From positions 2,853,881-2,917,880 of the forward strand of contig JAQFVV010012489.1 in assembly GCA_028023455.1 (NCBI GenBank): DNA of 64,000 nt, read 5' to 3'. The stretch comes from Epiperipatus broadwayi. Taxonomy: Eukaryota > Onychophora > Udeonychophora > Euonychophora > Peripatidae. Both the position numbers and the translations under genes were made by a program. This document shows positions 26,418 to 39,009 of this stretch, piece after piece; position 1 is the stretch's first letter, and every line of letters begins with the position of its first letter. Under the pieces are notes generated by a model, which was given only the letters and a program-made list of their open reading frames with translations, searched no databases and was not told the DNA's origin.

Positions 26418-28490
26418 TAAAGGAGAAAATGCAATGTATGTGCAGTAATTAAAAGAACAGTCACATATCCTCTATATTACCAGAACCTATTTTTCTTAAA
26501 TTAAAATGAACTGTCCAACAAATTAAAAATGACTCATGATAAATAAAGTTAAATAATTTATTCATTATAATTTAATAAACAATTACACACAACATACAAG
26601 TATATAAATAATAAAAAAACAAGATCATAATTGATGACACACATACACACATAGATATTTACAAATGTTTTATAAATTTATCATAAATCTTTAACAAATA
26701 TTCTATAATAATGAAAATGTTATTCATGATTACTATATAAAATAATTATAAAATACACCAAATCTTTTAAAAACTTGTTTTTTTATTTTTTTGCCACCAA
26801 AAATGAAATATATATTAAAACAAATTTTTAAAAGATTTGGTGTATTTTATAATTATTTTAAAAGTATTTTGACTACTTTTAATAAAGAAAATAAGGTGAA
26901 AGAGTTTATTTTTGATTACTATATATATACAACTTGACAGTTAACCAACTTTTTGCTAGTTACGGCTAAAAATGTGACAGTTTGACACCAGCTCCAGTCA
27001 CTCTAAATCAGTCATTTTTAATATTACCATTAAGATTTTATGTTATTTTTTAAAGATTAAAAAAAGTTCCATAAGATGCTGCCCTCTCTTGAATTATTTT
27101 ACAAGTAAAAAAATCAATAAAACTGATGTTGAAGGTCTAACAAAGGAAGAGTGCCACCGATTGTTGATTCTGATTGGCTGTTACCTTTCGACAACAAATA
27201 AAATGGTTTTCAATAACTTTTACTGCTATGATTTCTTTTGTTTCATTTTGAAAATGATAAATGAATGTTTTAGACCATTTTAAAAGTATTTTTTGACAAA
27301 TTATAAATTATTTTGATAAAATATGCTAAAAGTAAAATTATTTTAGAAAAATAGTTAAGACTTTAGCAAAAATTATTTACTTATCTACAACATAAAATTA
27401 AGAAAGAAATCACTGATGTCAGCAAAACTTTTTGGTTGGTGAGTAACGTTCATTTTAGATTTGCTGCTATTAAATATTTTTATAATTATAAATAAAAATT
27501 TATTTTTGAAAAAACTTTCGTTCACTTTCATAACCTGACAAATTATTAATATACTTTTTACAAATGAAACTAAAGTGAATATAATATTAAAAGATGAATA
27601 TATTTTGATGCTTGAGTTTGTGAATTGATCAATTAAAAGTTTAGACTTTTACCTCATTCGGACAATAAAATAATCAGCAAAAAAGAGGTTAATAGCATAA
27701 AAGAAAACAACTAATACAACTTTATTACTGATTAGTATCTCCACTTGTTTGACGATATACAGTTCCATATGGATTCAGGCTTTAGGTGGGCATATATAAA
27801 TGTTAACCACCATGATTTTATTTTTCATTGCTTCTAATTTTGAAAATAATCACAGTTTTACTTTACAAACAATTCTTTTTATGAAAATTACCACAGCATA
27901 AATTTTCCTCCATCAAAGCATAACAAATAATTAATTATTGGCCTAATTTCTTGTCTCATTTTGATTGTTTTAAACAATAATATACTTTCCACTATTGATT
28001 CACACAAGATAGCTGCCAAACTTCAAATAAAACTAATTACCACCCAACCTTTTTTAAAATTAAATATAATTATTACTACATGGTTTTAAATCTGTTTTAT
28101 CTCATCGTTTCTCTATAATTTCCTCTATTCAATTAAAAGTTTTGTTATCCATAAAAGAAAATTAATTAATATTCTTCAATTTCAATTTATAAATAAATCT
28201 TGGAATTTAAATGTTTAACACAAATTCCTTTCTCTTATCTACTTATAGCAACTTAACATTAACAATGGAAATACTCAACAATCCAATTAAAATAAAATAT
28301 GTTTGTAATCATAATCAACATTAACACACATTTATTAGATTACTGAAATATTAAGGATTTTAACTAAAATATTTGTTAATATTAATGTACCAATATTTTA
28401 TTTTTTTTAATAAAATAAAAACAAAAAAAGAAATTTGTAAATATTACAATATTGAGATATCCACAATACCCTGCCCTTTCTAAGTGGAAG
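26418..28490. repeat. Unclassified dispersed repeat, copy A
   Basis: Two blocks, 26418-26735 and about 27690-28490, are colinear with 30887-31200 and 31378-34060 (copy B). Shared words include AAAGGAGA.AATGCAAT, TAATTTATTCATTATAATTT, AACAAATATTCTATAATAAT, ATTACCACCCAAC, AAAATTAAATATAATTATTA and TATTAAGGATTTTAACTA. Between the blocks, copy A carries about 950 bp that B lacks, including the hairpin at 26739 and a 64-codon frame at 27089. No transposase, tRNA box or terminal repeat is recognised. It may be an old non-autonomous element or a segmental duplication. Confidence 0.85.
26739..26859. repeat. Long hairpin inverted repeat (arms 43 bp, loop 35)
   Basis: Arms 26739-26781 and 26817-26859 differ at a single position; the shared core is AAATACACCAAATCTTTT. 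It lies inside repeat copy A at a point where copy B has no such sequence, so it was gained in A or lost from B. Confidence 0.92.
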
Positions 28491-28864
28491 AAAAAATCTC
28501 CATTTCTATTTTTTTTCAACATGTATTGAATTCTAATATTAGCAACATGTCAAGTTGATCTATAAAAAATTATAAACTGTAAATACCATATTATTTCTTA
28601 TCTACAGTGTCATTTATGAAGTCACTTGAGTAATAAGATGACTTCAGGATTAATCCACTATAAACCATTCTTTTATTCATTATATCTATCCTTATATTTT
28701 ATAGTCTTGCTTATCATACTTGATGAACTTACACAACTATATATTACATTATTTGTTAAATTGTATTTGTTTTTTCATGTTACTATTCTAAAAATCAAAT
28801 GGGAAAATTCTAAATCATACCAATTAAAACCATCTTATATCTATTACTAATGTTATTTTTTGTG

Positions 28865-30360
28865 ATTAGCTGATGGTTCTGGAGATGGGGACTTAATTTG
28901 GCTTTTGTTGTTGGTTGCATCAAATTCTCCATGTAGCATGCAGATTCCTTGCTGATGATATGACTCTCTTTTGAGGTTTCCTAGATGATGGTGCCAATCA
29001 CTCATCATACTGAAACTTCTTCCTATTCTTCAGATCACCCATGGTATTTCAAGAGTTCCTGATGATTTCTTTTTCCGTCTATACCATGGCCTATTATCAC
29101 TTTTTCTCTGTACTTATAATACAATAATATACATAGGATTCTGAGACCTTTCTTCATGTTTATTTCATTAGTTATGTTGGCTCATATCAATTGTATTTAG
29201 AAAATCCTCTATCTTCTCAATTGTCTTTCTATCAGTGCTAGGAATCATTTGTTCAATTCTAAAAGGCAAATTGTGTCAAATTATTATTATAATCTGACTC
29301 TGAGACAAACACAGCATCCAAAGTTCTTCATTTGTCTTCTAAAGAATTAAAAATAGCCTTCTGCATTTTCCTGCATGAAATCTTTCTTGCATTATTTGTT
29401 ACTTAATATACTCTTGACATTTTTATGATCAAAAGTTATTCAGCAATGGTTCTCTATATTTACTAAAGGTACTGGTTGCTGAAACAATGAGTCCCAACAA
29501 CCTTGAGCATCATCTTGTGATTGGTTAGAGGCAATGGACAGCTTACATTCTTCTGTCATTTAAGATTAAAATATCTTTGCAAGCTATTTAGGTGTTTAGT
29601 GGGTGTTTCACCATCTTGACCTCTAAATACTCTAAATTTTTAAAAACTGATTAATATCAGTCTATGTTTCATTATGATTAGTGATATCAGGTTTTAAAAT
29701 TTTAGCTTTTCTTTTTTCTACATTACAACTATTCACATATTCAGAATCATTCCTTATCTTATCCTTTTAGTTCACCTGTCTCATTGAGCCTACATCTATA
29801 CCATTTATCCCATGGATTATGATCACATTTTCCTTGACTAATTCATCATTTACTACTTTTAAACCTCTAATTTTTATATTCAGATTGCCCACATTTTCTT
29901 GTAACTTCATCTTTGATTGGTCACTTTCATTTCTATTCTCTACAACTTGTGAAGCTAAATCTTTAACCTTTTCTTACTGCTCCTCCTGTTTTTCTTTTAT
30001 TTCATTAAACTCTTATCTCAATCCATTGCCAGGTTCTCAATACTATTTGTACTTTTGCTCTCATCTCCTCACATATTTCTCTCATAGTTTGTTGTCTTTT
30101 TTTAAATCTTTCTTCACATTCACATTTTAAGTCATTGAGATCTCTTATCAGGTTGCATTTTACTAAACTTGTCATCTATTTTCTATTGCAACTCATTACA
30201 TTCTTTTTTTTCTCTTTGTTGTTCATTAAATTCCTTTTTCAACATTGTTATAGCATCTCTATCATGGATGACTGAGCTTGCTCTTTCTGGCAAGTCTGTT
30301 TCTTCTGGATTTATTTACTTGATTTTTCATTTTCTTTTTCAATGCAGATATCTTTAACAT
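28865..30360 (-). mobile_element. LTR-retrotransposon Gag-like relic
   Basis: Read on the minus strand, several broken frames form a colinear product. It begins with a charged coiled-coil stretch (about 30290-29860; for example EFNEQQREKKR and KVKDLASQVVENRNESDQ). A block containing NDELVKENVIIIHG follows (about 29770-29860). Next comes a capsid-like segment (about 29640-29460) with the pattern of Ty3/gypsy-type Gag: GQDGETPTKHLNSLQRYFNL, then a WDSLFQQP word where the family usually has W-x-x-L/F. A basic C-terminal part with RRKKKSSG lies near 29060. Stops and frameshifts interrupt it throughout. No protease, RT or LTR was identified. The family assignment rests on this one segment. It sits between repeat copies A and B. 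Confidence 0.55.
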
Positions 30361-30886
30361 CTATTTATATTAATTCAATATTCCAAATCGTTTCTATTTT
30401 TTATAATTAAATATTTTCTAAACTTATAATTCCTACTGTATATATGTATGATTGTATAATATATCCACATTTCCCTACATCATGCAGAACTAGCTACCAT
30501 TCAAAACACTTCACACTATTTTTCTACTGAGTTCAAACTCTTTTATTTCTAGCCATTATACTTTATTCCATTTCTTTATCTCTGCCTTATCACTTTATCT
30601 GCACCAATCCCTTATCTTGACAGTGCTATTTATCATACTTTTTTAAATATTTTTATTATTAATGATTCTCATTTGACAATCCCTCTCTAACTTCTTTTAG
30701 GGCTTTATTTCTACCAAGCCTCACAATATTAAATTATGTACTGGGAATCAATCTCTAATCATACATTTGAAGTTTCAATGGAGGAAAGCTCTTGAATCTA
30801 CTAATTATATATATGAAAATTTTTATTTTATCCATTTCAGATGAATACATAATTATACAGGTCTATTATGAATAAGGATGCCACTC
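30361..30886. other. Non-coding stretch upstream of the Gag relic
   Basis: No family recognised. It could hold the 5' untranslated region or LTR of the Gag-bearing element, but I cannot find a second LTR copy. Confidence 0.4.
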
Positions 30887-31137
30887 TCTGAAAGGAGAGA
30901 ATGCAATACATGTACAGTAATTCAAATAATCATTTACATTTCCTCTATATGCTCAGCAAAAAAATATTTTAAGTTAAAAATAAAATGTCTGACAAAATTA
31001 TATAATTTATTCATTATAATTTAATAAATGATTACACACAACATACAATATATATATAATAAAAAAACAGGATGATAATTAACACACAATATTTAGAAAT
31101 ATTTTGCAATTTTACCATAAATCTTTAACAAATATTC

Positions 31138-31140
<3 letters not shown>

Positions 31141-31185
<45 letters not shown>
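31141..31185. repeat. (AAT)n microsatellite
   Basis: About fifteen AAT units, expanded from the AATAAT present at the same point of repeat copy A (near 26705). Confidence 0.95.
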
Positions 31186-31186
<1 letters not shown>

Positions 31187-31201
31187 CTATTTGTGATTAC
31201 T

Positions 31202-31246
31202 ACACACATACACACACAAACACACACACACACATATATATATATA
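31202..31246. repeat. (CA)n(TA)n microsatellite
   Basis: A compound CA then TA repeat that abuts the LINE family A fragment. Confidence 0.93.
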
Positions 31247-31360
31247 GGGAGAAAAAATTGTTAAATAAAGCAAAGAAAAAAAGGAATTGATAAAGAAATT
31301 AAGAGTGTCTTTATATAATAAATATGATGTAGCTAGAATTGTATGGAAGGGGAGTATATA
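31247..31360 (+). mobile_element. Fragment of LINE family A
   Basis: This 110-base piece matches 10818-10925 of the family A relic: GGGAGAAAAA.TTG.TAAA..AAGCAAA, then ATATAATAAATATGATGTAGC (read as two overlapping words), then AGAATT.TGTG. It corresponds to the region after the RT palm. Both ends abut simple repeats. Non-functional. Confidence 0.8.
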
Positions 31361-32089
31361 TATATATATAAATTTATAGTTAATATCATAAAAAAATAAT
31401 AATACAACTTTATTATTTGTTATAATTATTAGACTTTTCTGGAAAATATATTAAATCTTACAACAGTATTTTTTAACACCATGTATGATTATACAAAAGG
31501 AAACACTCTTTTACTTTAAAATAAAAGAATTTATCTATCATATGGTTATTTAATCTATTTAACTGCTCAGGTGATCCAAAGCTTTGTTCTTCAAATTCAC
31601 AATCCTAGAGAAGCAGTACTTCATGCTTTCTTAATAATTTATTTCTGTTAAACCAAACAGAATCTTTCTCAGTAAAATATAGATTCCATATTTTTGCCTT
31701 GAAATCTCATTTAAATAAAAATTTGCATACAATAACAAAAAAGGTTACTTATATATTAGTCCTGAAACATAGGAGATATGGTACACTTTTTACATTCATG
31801 ATAAATATCGAACTTTGCATTCCTAGCAAATAAACCCTGCGATCTCATCCAATAACATAATAAATGTACACCTTCATTTATTGTCCAGATTTTGTTTAGT
31901 CAAGTTCTTCTCAAAATGCTTTTTACTTCAGTGCTGATTTTTTTTTTTCAATTTTCTGATTAATACTACAATTTTTTCTTTCTTTTTTAAAACCATGCAA
32001 AATGATAAATACACATTTGGAGTTTACCCACTACTAAGATTGATCCATAAAATAATAGAAAACAGAGCTTGGTTTAGCAGAGAACAAAC

Positions 32090-32440
32090 ATAAAATTGGA
32101 GGCCCTAACAAAATTGTTGAAACTGATGAGAGCCTTTTGCACAAAAAGAAGAAAAAATAAACTAGATAAATTCTTCTGGAGCAGTGGCTATTTAATGACT
32201 TGTGCTGAGAGTCTGACAAGTATTTCATCATGAGAATTCATGATACAACAGCAACAACTCTGAAGGAAGCCATCAAACAAAATGTGGAAAAGGAAGCAAC
32301 AATTTTTCAGACTGTTGGAAAATCTTTACAAAACTGCTGAATTACAAGCTGCCAGTTACAGACCATTTTCATGTGAATTATAATGGACAACATCAAAAAA
32401 TTAGTCCACTACATTGAAGAAATAATAATAGAGTAATAAT
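32090..32440 (+). mobile_element. Merlin (IS1016/ISXO2-like) transposase relic
   Basis: Fragments of a DDE transposase of the Merlin superfamily, broken by stops and frameshifts. IGGPNKIVETDESLLHKKKK (32096 onward) matches the family's GGP..VEIDES block and keeps the first catalytic Asp. LEQWLF (about 32178) corresponds to the EQWVFGG motif. TTATTLKEAIKQNVEKEATI (about 32243-32310) matches the RTA.TL..I......G..I block. The second catalytic Asp, normally in SD.W..Y, has been replaced (FQTVGKS). The trace DHFHVNYN matches the H..VNH motif. The N-terminal zinc-ribbon part was not found. It lies within a segment that interrupts repeat copy B. Confidence 0.8.
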
Positions 32441-34229
32441 TAATTTTTTTTGGTGGTTTTGAAAAAAAATACATTTACTGCTTATTAAAATTTCTGTGCA
32501 AGCTATATATTGTATAATCATGTGTCGTAAGTCTCTGTTTTGGGAAAAATAAAAAAAAATATATTAGTCTCCATTTTAAAACAAAATTTTATACACTTAA
32601 AATAAAGTATATAGCAGATGAATTGATCATTATCATGACAATTCCTGTTATATATTACATGATAAATATTGTATGTGTATATTTTATGTCTTTTGTAATT
32701 TAGTGATTGTTTTGTCTGTACTTAAAGGAACATTTGGAAATTGCATAAAACTTTTTTAGATTTATTTTTGTGTGAAATTCATACTTTTTAGTATTGTTAA
32801 ATTTGTACTTTTTCAGCTTTATTTTTGTATAAAATTCACATTTTTGGTATTGTTAGAAATTAATATTTTTAGTATTGTTATAGTCTGGTGCAATTAATGT
32901 CACACATTACAACTGACATGCTTTTTTATATACATATTCAGAATGCTGATAACTATGTAAATCTTGTGAAAATATAATTTATATATTATCAGTTTTGATG
33001 AATTTATCATTTTAAGTTTGTATAAGATCCAAAGGTACACATTATTTGGTCAGATTACAAGATTAGAAAGTTATCAATGGATTGATACATATGTGAAAAG
33101 ATGTAGAATGTCTAATATGTTGCAAGTCTTATACTTAATTACCACAAAAGCCATAATGATTAAATAAATAAAAAATACATCTTTAGTAATTTAATGACTA
33201 ATCATATTCTTTATAAGCACCTATTTAATTGAGGGTGGCAATGGATTTAAGTTCTAGATAAATGATAATTTTAAGGCAGCTCTTTGGATTTTATTTCATA
33301 TTTAGACTCTTTATAGAGCATTACCTCCACTGGTTTAACTATAGACAGTTCCACACAGATTCAGACTATTAATTTTAACCCACCATAATTATATTTTCCA
33401 TTTTTTCTAATTTTGAAATCAATTGCAATTCAATTTCATGAAAGATTTTTAAAATCAAAACTACCATGGTGTAAATTCTCCACCACCAAAGCTTAACAAG
33501 TAATCAATTATTGGCCATGCTTTTCATCTGATTTTGATTTTCTCTTCAAACTACAAAATGCTTTCAAATCTTGATTGTCACAAACCAGCTGCCAAACTTG
33601 AACTAAAATTAATTACCACCCAACTTTTTTTAAAATTAAATATAATTATTACTGCATTGTTTTAAATCTGTTTCATTCCCCTGCCCCTTCTCTATAACTT
33701 CCTCTATTCAACTAAAAGTTTTGTTATCTATAAAATAAAAAAATAATTAACATTCTTCAATTTCACTTTATAGATAAGCATTGGAATTTATATGCTTCTA
33801 TTCATGCAAATTCATTTTTCTTATTTCTTATAGCAACAAAACATTAACAATGGTAATTCTCAACAATCCAATTAAAATAAAATACATTTTTTGATAATAA
33901 TTAATATTCACACACACTTATTAGATTACTAAAATATTAAGGATTTTAACTATATCAGTATTTCATTTTTATAAAAAAATAAAATAAAAACAACAAAAAA
34001 ATTGGAAATTTTATAATGCCACATGTCTCTAGATTGAGATCCCCTTTCTAGCATTATAACAGTAAAACACTAGGTAGCTTAAAATATGAAGTTATCTTTT
34101 CTGTTCAAAATGTTTGACATTTTTTGTTTTTATTTGAAAAAATAAATTAAATAAAAAACTTAACAAAATTATATTAAAACAAACTTTCTTATTACTTAAA
34201 TGAAGCTTACAATTGAAACCAAAACAATT

Positions 34230-34700
34230 GTGAGCATTAATTAAAGCATTTAAGCTTTCCTACCTTTCTTTCATATCTAAGAAAGTAAATCACCTATTTA
34301 AAATATTAATATGCCCTATCACTTTCATAGAGATTTTTTTAAAATGTACAAAATTTCAATTAATTATATTGAACTTAACTCTATAAAATCTTGATTTTAA
34401 AATGTTATAAAATGTTAAAATAAAAGAAAAATAACCTCTATAACACCCTCTTGTGAGCCTTATTTAAAATAAATCAAAGTTCTAAAAAGAATTTTTAAAT
34501 TTGAAATATCAAAATATTCAATATTTTCTCACTCTCTATTCCATATCTAAGAAACTAGGTAACATACCCAAAAGATTAGTGCCCCAGATAGATTAACCTA
34601 CTATTAGTTATATTCTAAATTTCAAATAATTCTATTGAATTTAAATCTATCAAACTTCAACTTTAATATTTCATTCTAATTTTGGAAAAAAAAATAACAA
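34230..34700. repeat. Diverged tandem duplication, offset about 270 bp
   Basis: CATATCTAAGAAAGTA (about 34272) and CATATCTAAGAAACTA (about 34542) begin matching blocks that continue with AATTTCAA.T.ATT..ATTGAA.TTAA.TCTAT.AAA. A CTCF-like word lies between the copies at 34442-34457. It is part of the same repeat family as 13130-13330. Confidence 0.6.
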
Positions 34701-34977
34701 AAGTTTACAAAAAAACATAAATTGATTTTCTAATTTTAATAAAAGCATTTAAAAACAGTTATTTATTTCAGAGCTGAATATTTATTTCAAATACAATAAG
34801 TTATGTGCTTAAAAAGGTGGTAGAAAGCAAACTTTGGATCACAAGATTCCTGAATCATGACTATCTTTGCATTTCTGGTGCTTGAACTTCTTATTAACTC
34901 CCAAACAATAAAGAGTTCAACTATTATTACTTTATAATAAGATAAAAAGTATTATAAAATGACAAAAGAGTAACAAT

Positions 34978-35085
<108 letters not shown>

Positions 35086-35103
35086 CATATATCATATATA
35101 TAC

Positions 35104-37091
35104 CATAATTTTTCAAGCATTTTATTAAAAAATACCTTTTGTTTTTTATTTTTACACATTATAATAATAATAACATGTTTTACAAGAAATTTTGCTTTTA
35201 GCACACTCTCTATAATACTTGTTGATATATTTTCATTAATGGAAAATTATAAATTATATATGATGAGGTATTTTCCTAATAAACTTTTGGTCATTAATTG
35301 ATTTCAATACCAAAACAAATTTCTATAAAAGTTCCACAAATCAGTGTTTTCACTTGTTATAGTAATTATGTGATGGAAAAGGATGGATGAACTAATAATG
35401 CATATTTGCATAAAATGCAATAAAATGTATTTTGGTTATTTAATGATACTTTTTTGTTTGTTGAATGATCTTACATTTCATGTTTATGATGTTTTATCAT
35501 GAACATCTTATTGGTAGTAAAAAATAATTATGGTTTCAGCCTTGTAAATATAATACTTCTTTTCTACGTGATGAATAAAGTAGCATATTACAACCACAAT
35601 TCCAACCAAGATTAAACTGGGATTATTAGCCATTATTTAATAATAACTGAACACCAATTTACCAACCACTTTTGAATGGTTGCATTGCTATAGATCAGTT
35701 ATGTAAAAAGTCTAATCATAAGCAGATGAAATGCTACCTAGATTGAATTTGAATTCCAGGTAATGAAAATCAAAGATACACTAAAACTAAACTATAAAGT
35801 TCTTTATTTTAATAGCAGGCCATGATTATTTTAAAATTGTAAGTAGGAGAATAAATAAAATGTAGAATTTATCTATTATAATATTTATTTGTTTATGTAT
35901 AAAATAAATCAATTATTTTAATAAATAAATAAATAAATAGTTTGACTTAAATCTCATGGCTGATTGAAAATTGTGTTTATGGAAGATAGTCTTTATAGTG
36001 TTTGATTTTATTTATCTCTTTTTAAAAAGTATACATTTTAGAATAAATAAAACATTTCATTTGTATATTTTATCTATTTCAAAATGTTTTTTTCTTCAAA
36101 TTGTATTTTTTATTAAATTAGTAAGCCCAGTTTAGAAATGGGATTACTTTAAAATCACTCTTATTAGCTTTACATTCATATATTTATTAATAGAATTAAG
36201 TTTTTTTCTAGAAATGTATTTTTTTAAGAAAGAAACACATAAAATATTATTAGACAGAATAAATATGATAGTTCAAATTTGACTACAGTAAAGATTAGTA
36301 AGTTGTCTTGTGGCATGGATGTTTAGTAACTACTCATTATTGATAATTCATGTAAAAAAATATTATCAAACATTAAAAACCCAGAGAAATTATGATAGTT
36401 TTTTCTTTTTTCATTTTTACTTAGTAAAAATCAGCTTTCATTATGAATTTGAAGATATAAATATGAATAATTGAATGTTTCTTGCTTAGAAAGGCATGCC
36501 ACATTTGGACATCAAAAGTAACAAATTAAACTATCATTATATTCAACTGTCCAAGGCAAATAATCCTATGATTAACTGCACAAAAAGTCATGTGATGTTA
36601 AGCATATTAGCAGCAAATTGAGCATTTAAAAAATTTGTTCAAATACTTAATTTAGTTTATTTATTTATGTTTCTCAGGTCAAAATTAATCCTAGATCCTT
36701 AATTCTGAGGTTGCCACTTTAACGCATTAAATCACAAAAAGCAAACTAAAATTGAATTTAGGCATCTAGAAAAGATTACATTTTTTGTTATTTATTTTGT
36801 GAGAAGAGAGTAATAAAATTAGCAGTTTATTTGAGGTTTGCAATGATAATATATATATATTAATAAAATTGCAATGTTTAATTTTATGAATTGAAAAAAA
36901 AAATCAACAGAACATTTTTTTTTGTTATAAACATATAAAAACAAATAATAATTGGAGTGAGAAACTTCTAAGGAACAAATATGTTAACACAATTCCTAGT
37001 AGTATAATCTATGTTGCAAAACAAAACAAAAAAAGTTCACTTTCTCAGTTATTCATGATGTATGTCGATAATAGACTAAACAATAACATTT
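35104..37091. other. Non-coding AT-rich stretch
   Basis: No gene, hairpin or repeat with a second copy was seen. There is a short TA tract at 36848-36861. Nearly CpG-free. Confidence 0.55.
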
Positions 37092-37202
37092 CTTTTCTTT
37101 TTTTCCCCATGTGTCATAGCATCGGCAGGGAAGCGAACCCGCTGATCCGGAACAACTGCTTGCAAAGCGGCTGTGCTGACCTCTCGACCACCAACACTTG
37201 AC
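37092..37202 (-). mobile_element. tRNA-derived SINE, copy 3
   Basis: On the minus strand it starts GTCAAGTGTTGGTGGTCGAG at 37202, runs through GCTTTGCAAGCAGTTGTTCC and a B-box-like GGGTTCGCTTCCC, and ends GCCGATGCTATGACACATGG followed by an A-rich tail (T-rich on the plus strand, 37092-37115). AACATTT on both sides (37085-37091 and 37203-37209) is a possible short target-site duplication. Well preserved, with CpGs intact. Confidence 0.93.
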
Positions 37203-37209
37203 AACATTT

Positions 37210-38524
37210 TTCTTCTGTAATATATATTACTTGAAATTAGAAAAAGGTTTATCATTCTAATTATTATATATTTGTGCCATATTATTTGATTTTTATAAAT
37301 AAATTGTATGTATATAAATTTTATTTCATTCCTTTAATATTAAGTTTTCTAAAATTAAAACTTCCTAAATATTAAAATAATTGAAATAATGCTATTTTCG
37401 ACTCCTCTCCCACCCAACAACTTGCTTCTATTTTAAAAGTCATCTGTAGTTTGTATTTTAAAAAATATATATATTTAAATATTACGTGGTTGAGCTAGCA
37501 ACAGTAATAAATTATAAATAAGGTTTCTGAAACATCTGTGATTGCATTTACATTAAATCATTAAAATAATCTCCAAATTAAACATATAATAATTATAGAA
37601 CAAGCCACCCATAATTAACTTGTTCATCTAATGTAATTATTTTTGCTGATTAACATTTATTTTTAAAATGTTGTCTGGCAAGTCTTTTTTACTTTCAATT
37701 AAAAAAAAAGGCTTTGCATTAAAACATTCAGGTAAAATAAATCATTAATTATTGAATCGTAGGAATCTATAAAAATGTACAATGTAAATCAATATAAAGC
37801 AAATAATAATACTTTTATACTAGTAATAATAACAAGTCAGATGTCACATGACTTATATATAGCTTGCACTTACAAATATGTAAAATTAAGAGCGTGCTAA
37901 TAGCTCTAAACAAGCTTTTTTTTTTTTATTTATGATAAATGCTACCACAAGAGAAGACAATCCAAGATAAAAAAAAAAACTTTTATACGTAAATATTTAA
38001 TTAGATAAAAACTGTTAAAAACATGTTTTAAAAATATAATCATTAAAAAAAGTTCAAAAATATTAAAATGAATATAGAGGTAAAAATTAACAAAAACAAC
38101 ATTCAAATACCAAGCTTTGAAACATAACCTCTTCTCAAAAACAGACGCAAAAAAAGTATCCAATAGATTACCGAAACGAAGGGTGGAACGTATGATTTTA
38201 TTTAAGATCATTAGGTAAATCTTTATTAACCAATAATTAGATGGTTAGCTAGCTAGGTTAGAAACTGATTAGCTGAAAATCAGTAAATCAAAACTAGATT
38301 CCATCTAGCGTCTATAAGCTGCGCTCAATGAATAACAAAATGTTAATACTGAGAAGGTTATATATATATCTGTTTAATGTTTAAAACGTGAAAGAATATA
38401 TGTAAATAATATGATTAATTACATTTATTATAAATATTATAGTAATCTGGACCAACTGATGATTGTTGGTTTAGAATGAAATACGTATATTGGTGATTAT
38501 TTATCTTTTCAACATATGTGTGTT
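37210..38524. other. Unique CpG-containing stretch, no gene
   Basis: CpGs are frequent again here (for example at 38130-38330). A minus-strand frame of 89 codons (37942-38211) has no recognisable similarity and looks like chance in AT-rich DNA. Confidence 0.5.
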
Positions 38525-38590
38525 CAAGTGTATCAGTGTTATGAGATAGTGTGGAGAGTGATGGGTCGTGTGAAAGTATGTGCTCATATA
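38525..38590 (+). repeat. Diverged relative of the 53.7-kb palindrome arm
   Basis: GTATCAGTGTTATGAGATAGTGTGG is an edited match, read here in two overlapping words, to GTATCAGTTGTATGAGATAGTGTGG in the right arm of the palindrome at 53691-53879. So the palindrome arm belongs to a dispersed, tRNA-like repeat family with at least one single-arm copy. Confidence 0.55.
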
Positions 38591-38792
38591 CCCTATATAT
38601 TACATATATAGACACAGGTATATAATAAGCATGTGTGTTTCAGTTATAAATATGATGATAAAATATAATAGGTTATATTCTTTATTCTAAAAAATTAATT
38701 TCCTTCATGGATTCATAAAATTTTAAAAATGAATCAAACCAATTCATTACATGCTTGTAATGATAACAACAGAATGGAAAATATTAAAAAAT

Positions 38793-38850
<58 letters not shown>
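38793..38850. repeat. (CA)n(TA)n microsatellite
   Basis: Compound CA then TA repeat. Confidence 0.96.
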
Positions 38851-38852
<2 letters not shown>

Positions 38853-39009
38853 ATTAGTATAATTTAAATGTAACTTAATGGTGAATATTTCTTTAAAAAC
38901 TACAATAAATAAATTTAACTTTTTACTGATATATTTATTTGATCATGAAGAAATTTTGCAATTTTAAGTGACAAAAATTAGTTGAAGTAATAAATGTAGA
39001 ACTCATAAA

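Larger units (their letters stand above)
30887..34060. repeat. Unclassified dispersed repeat, copy B (interrupted)
   Basis: It is colinear with copy A: 30887-31200 matches 26418-26735, 31378-31425 matches 27690-27735, and 33297-34060 matches 27740-28490. Between 31425 and 33300, B carries about 1.9 kb absent from A that contains a Merlin transposase relic. The words TTAGACTTTT (31429-31438) and TTAGACTCTT (33302-33311) flank that segment and may be its target-site duplication. B also carries the AAT and CA/TA microsatellites and a LINE family A scrap. Confidence 0.82.

Noticed and set aside
29819-30130. Plus-strand 103-codon serine/phenylalanine-rich frame
   Set aside because: It is antisense to the coiled-coil part of the Gag relic.
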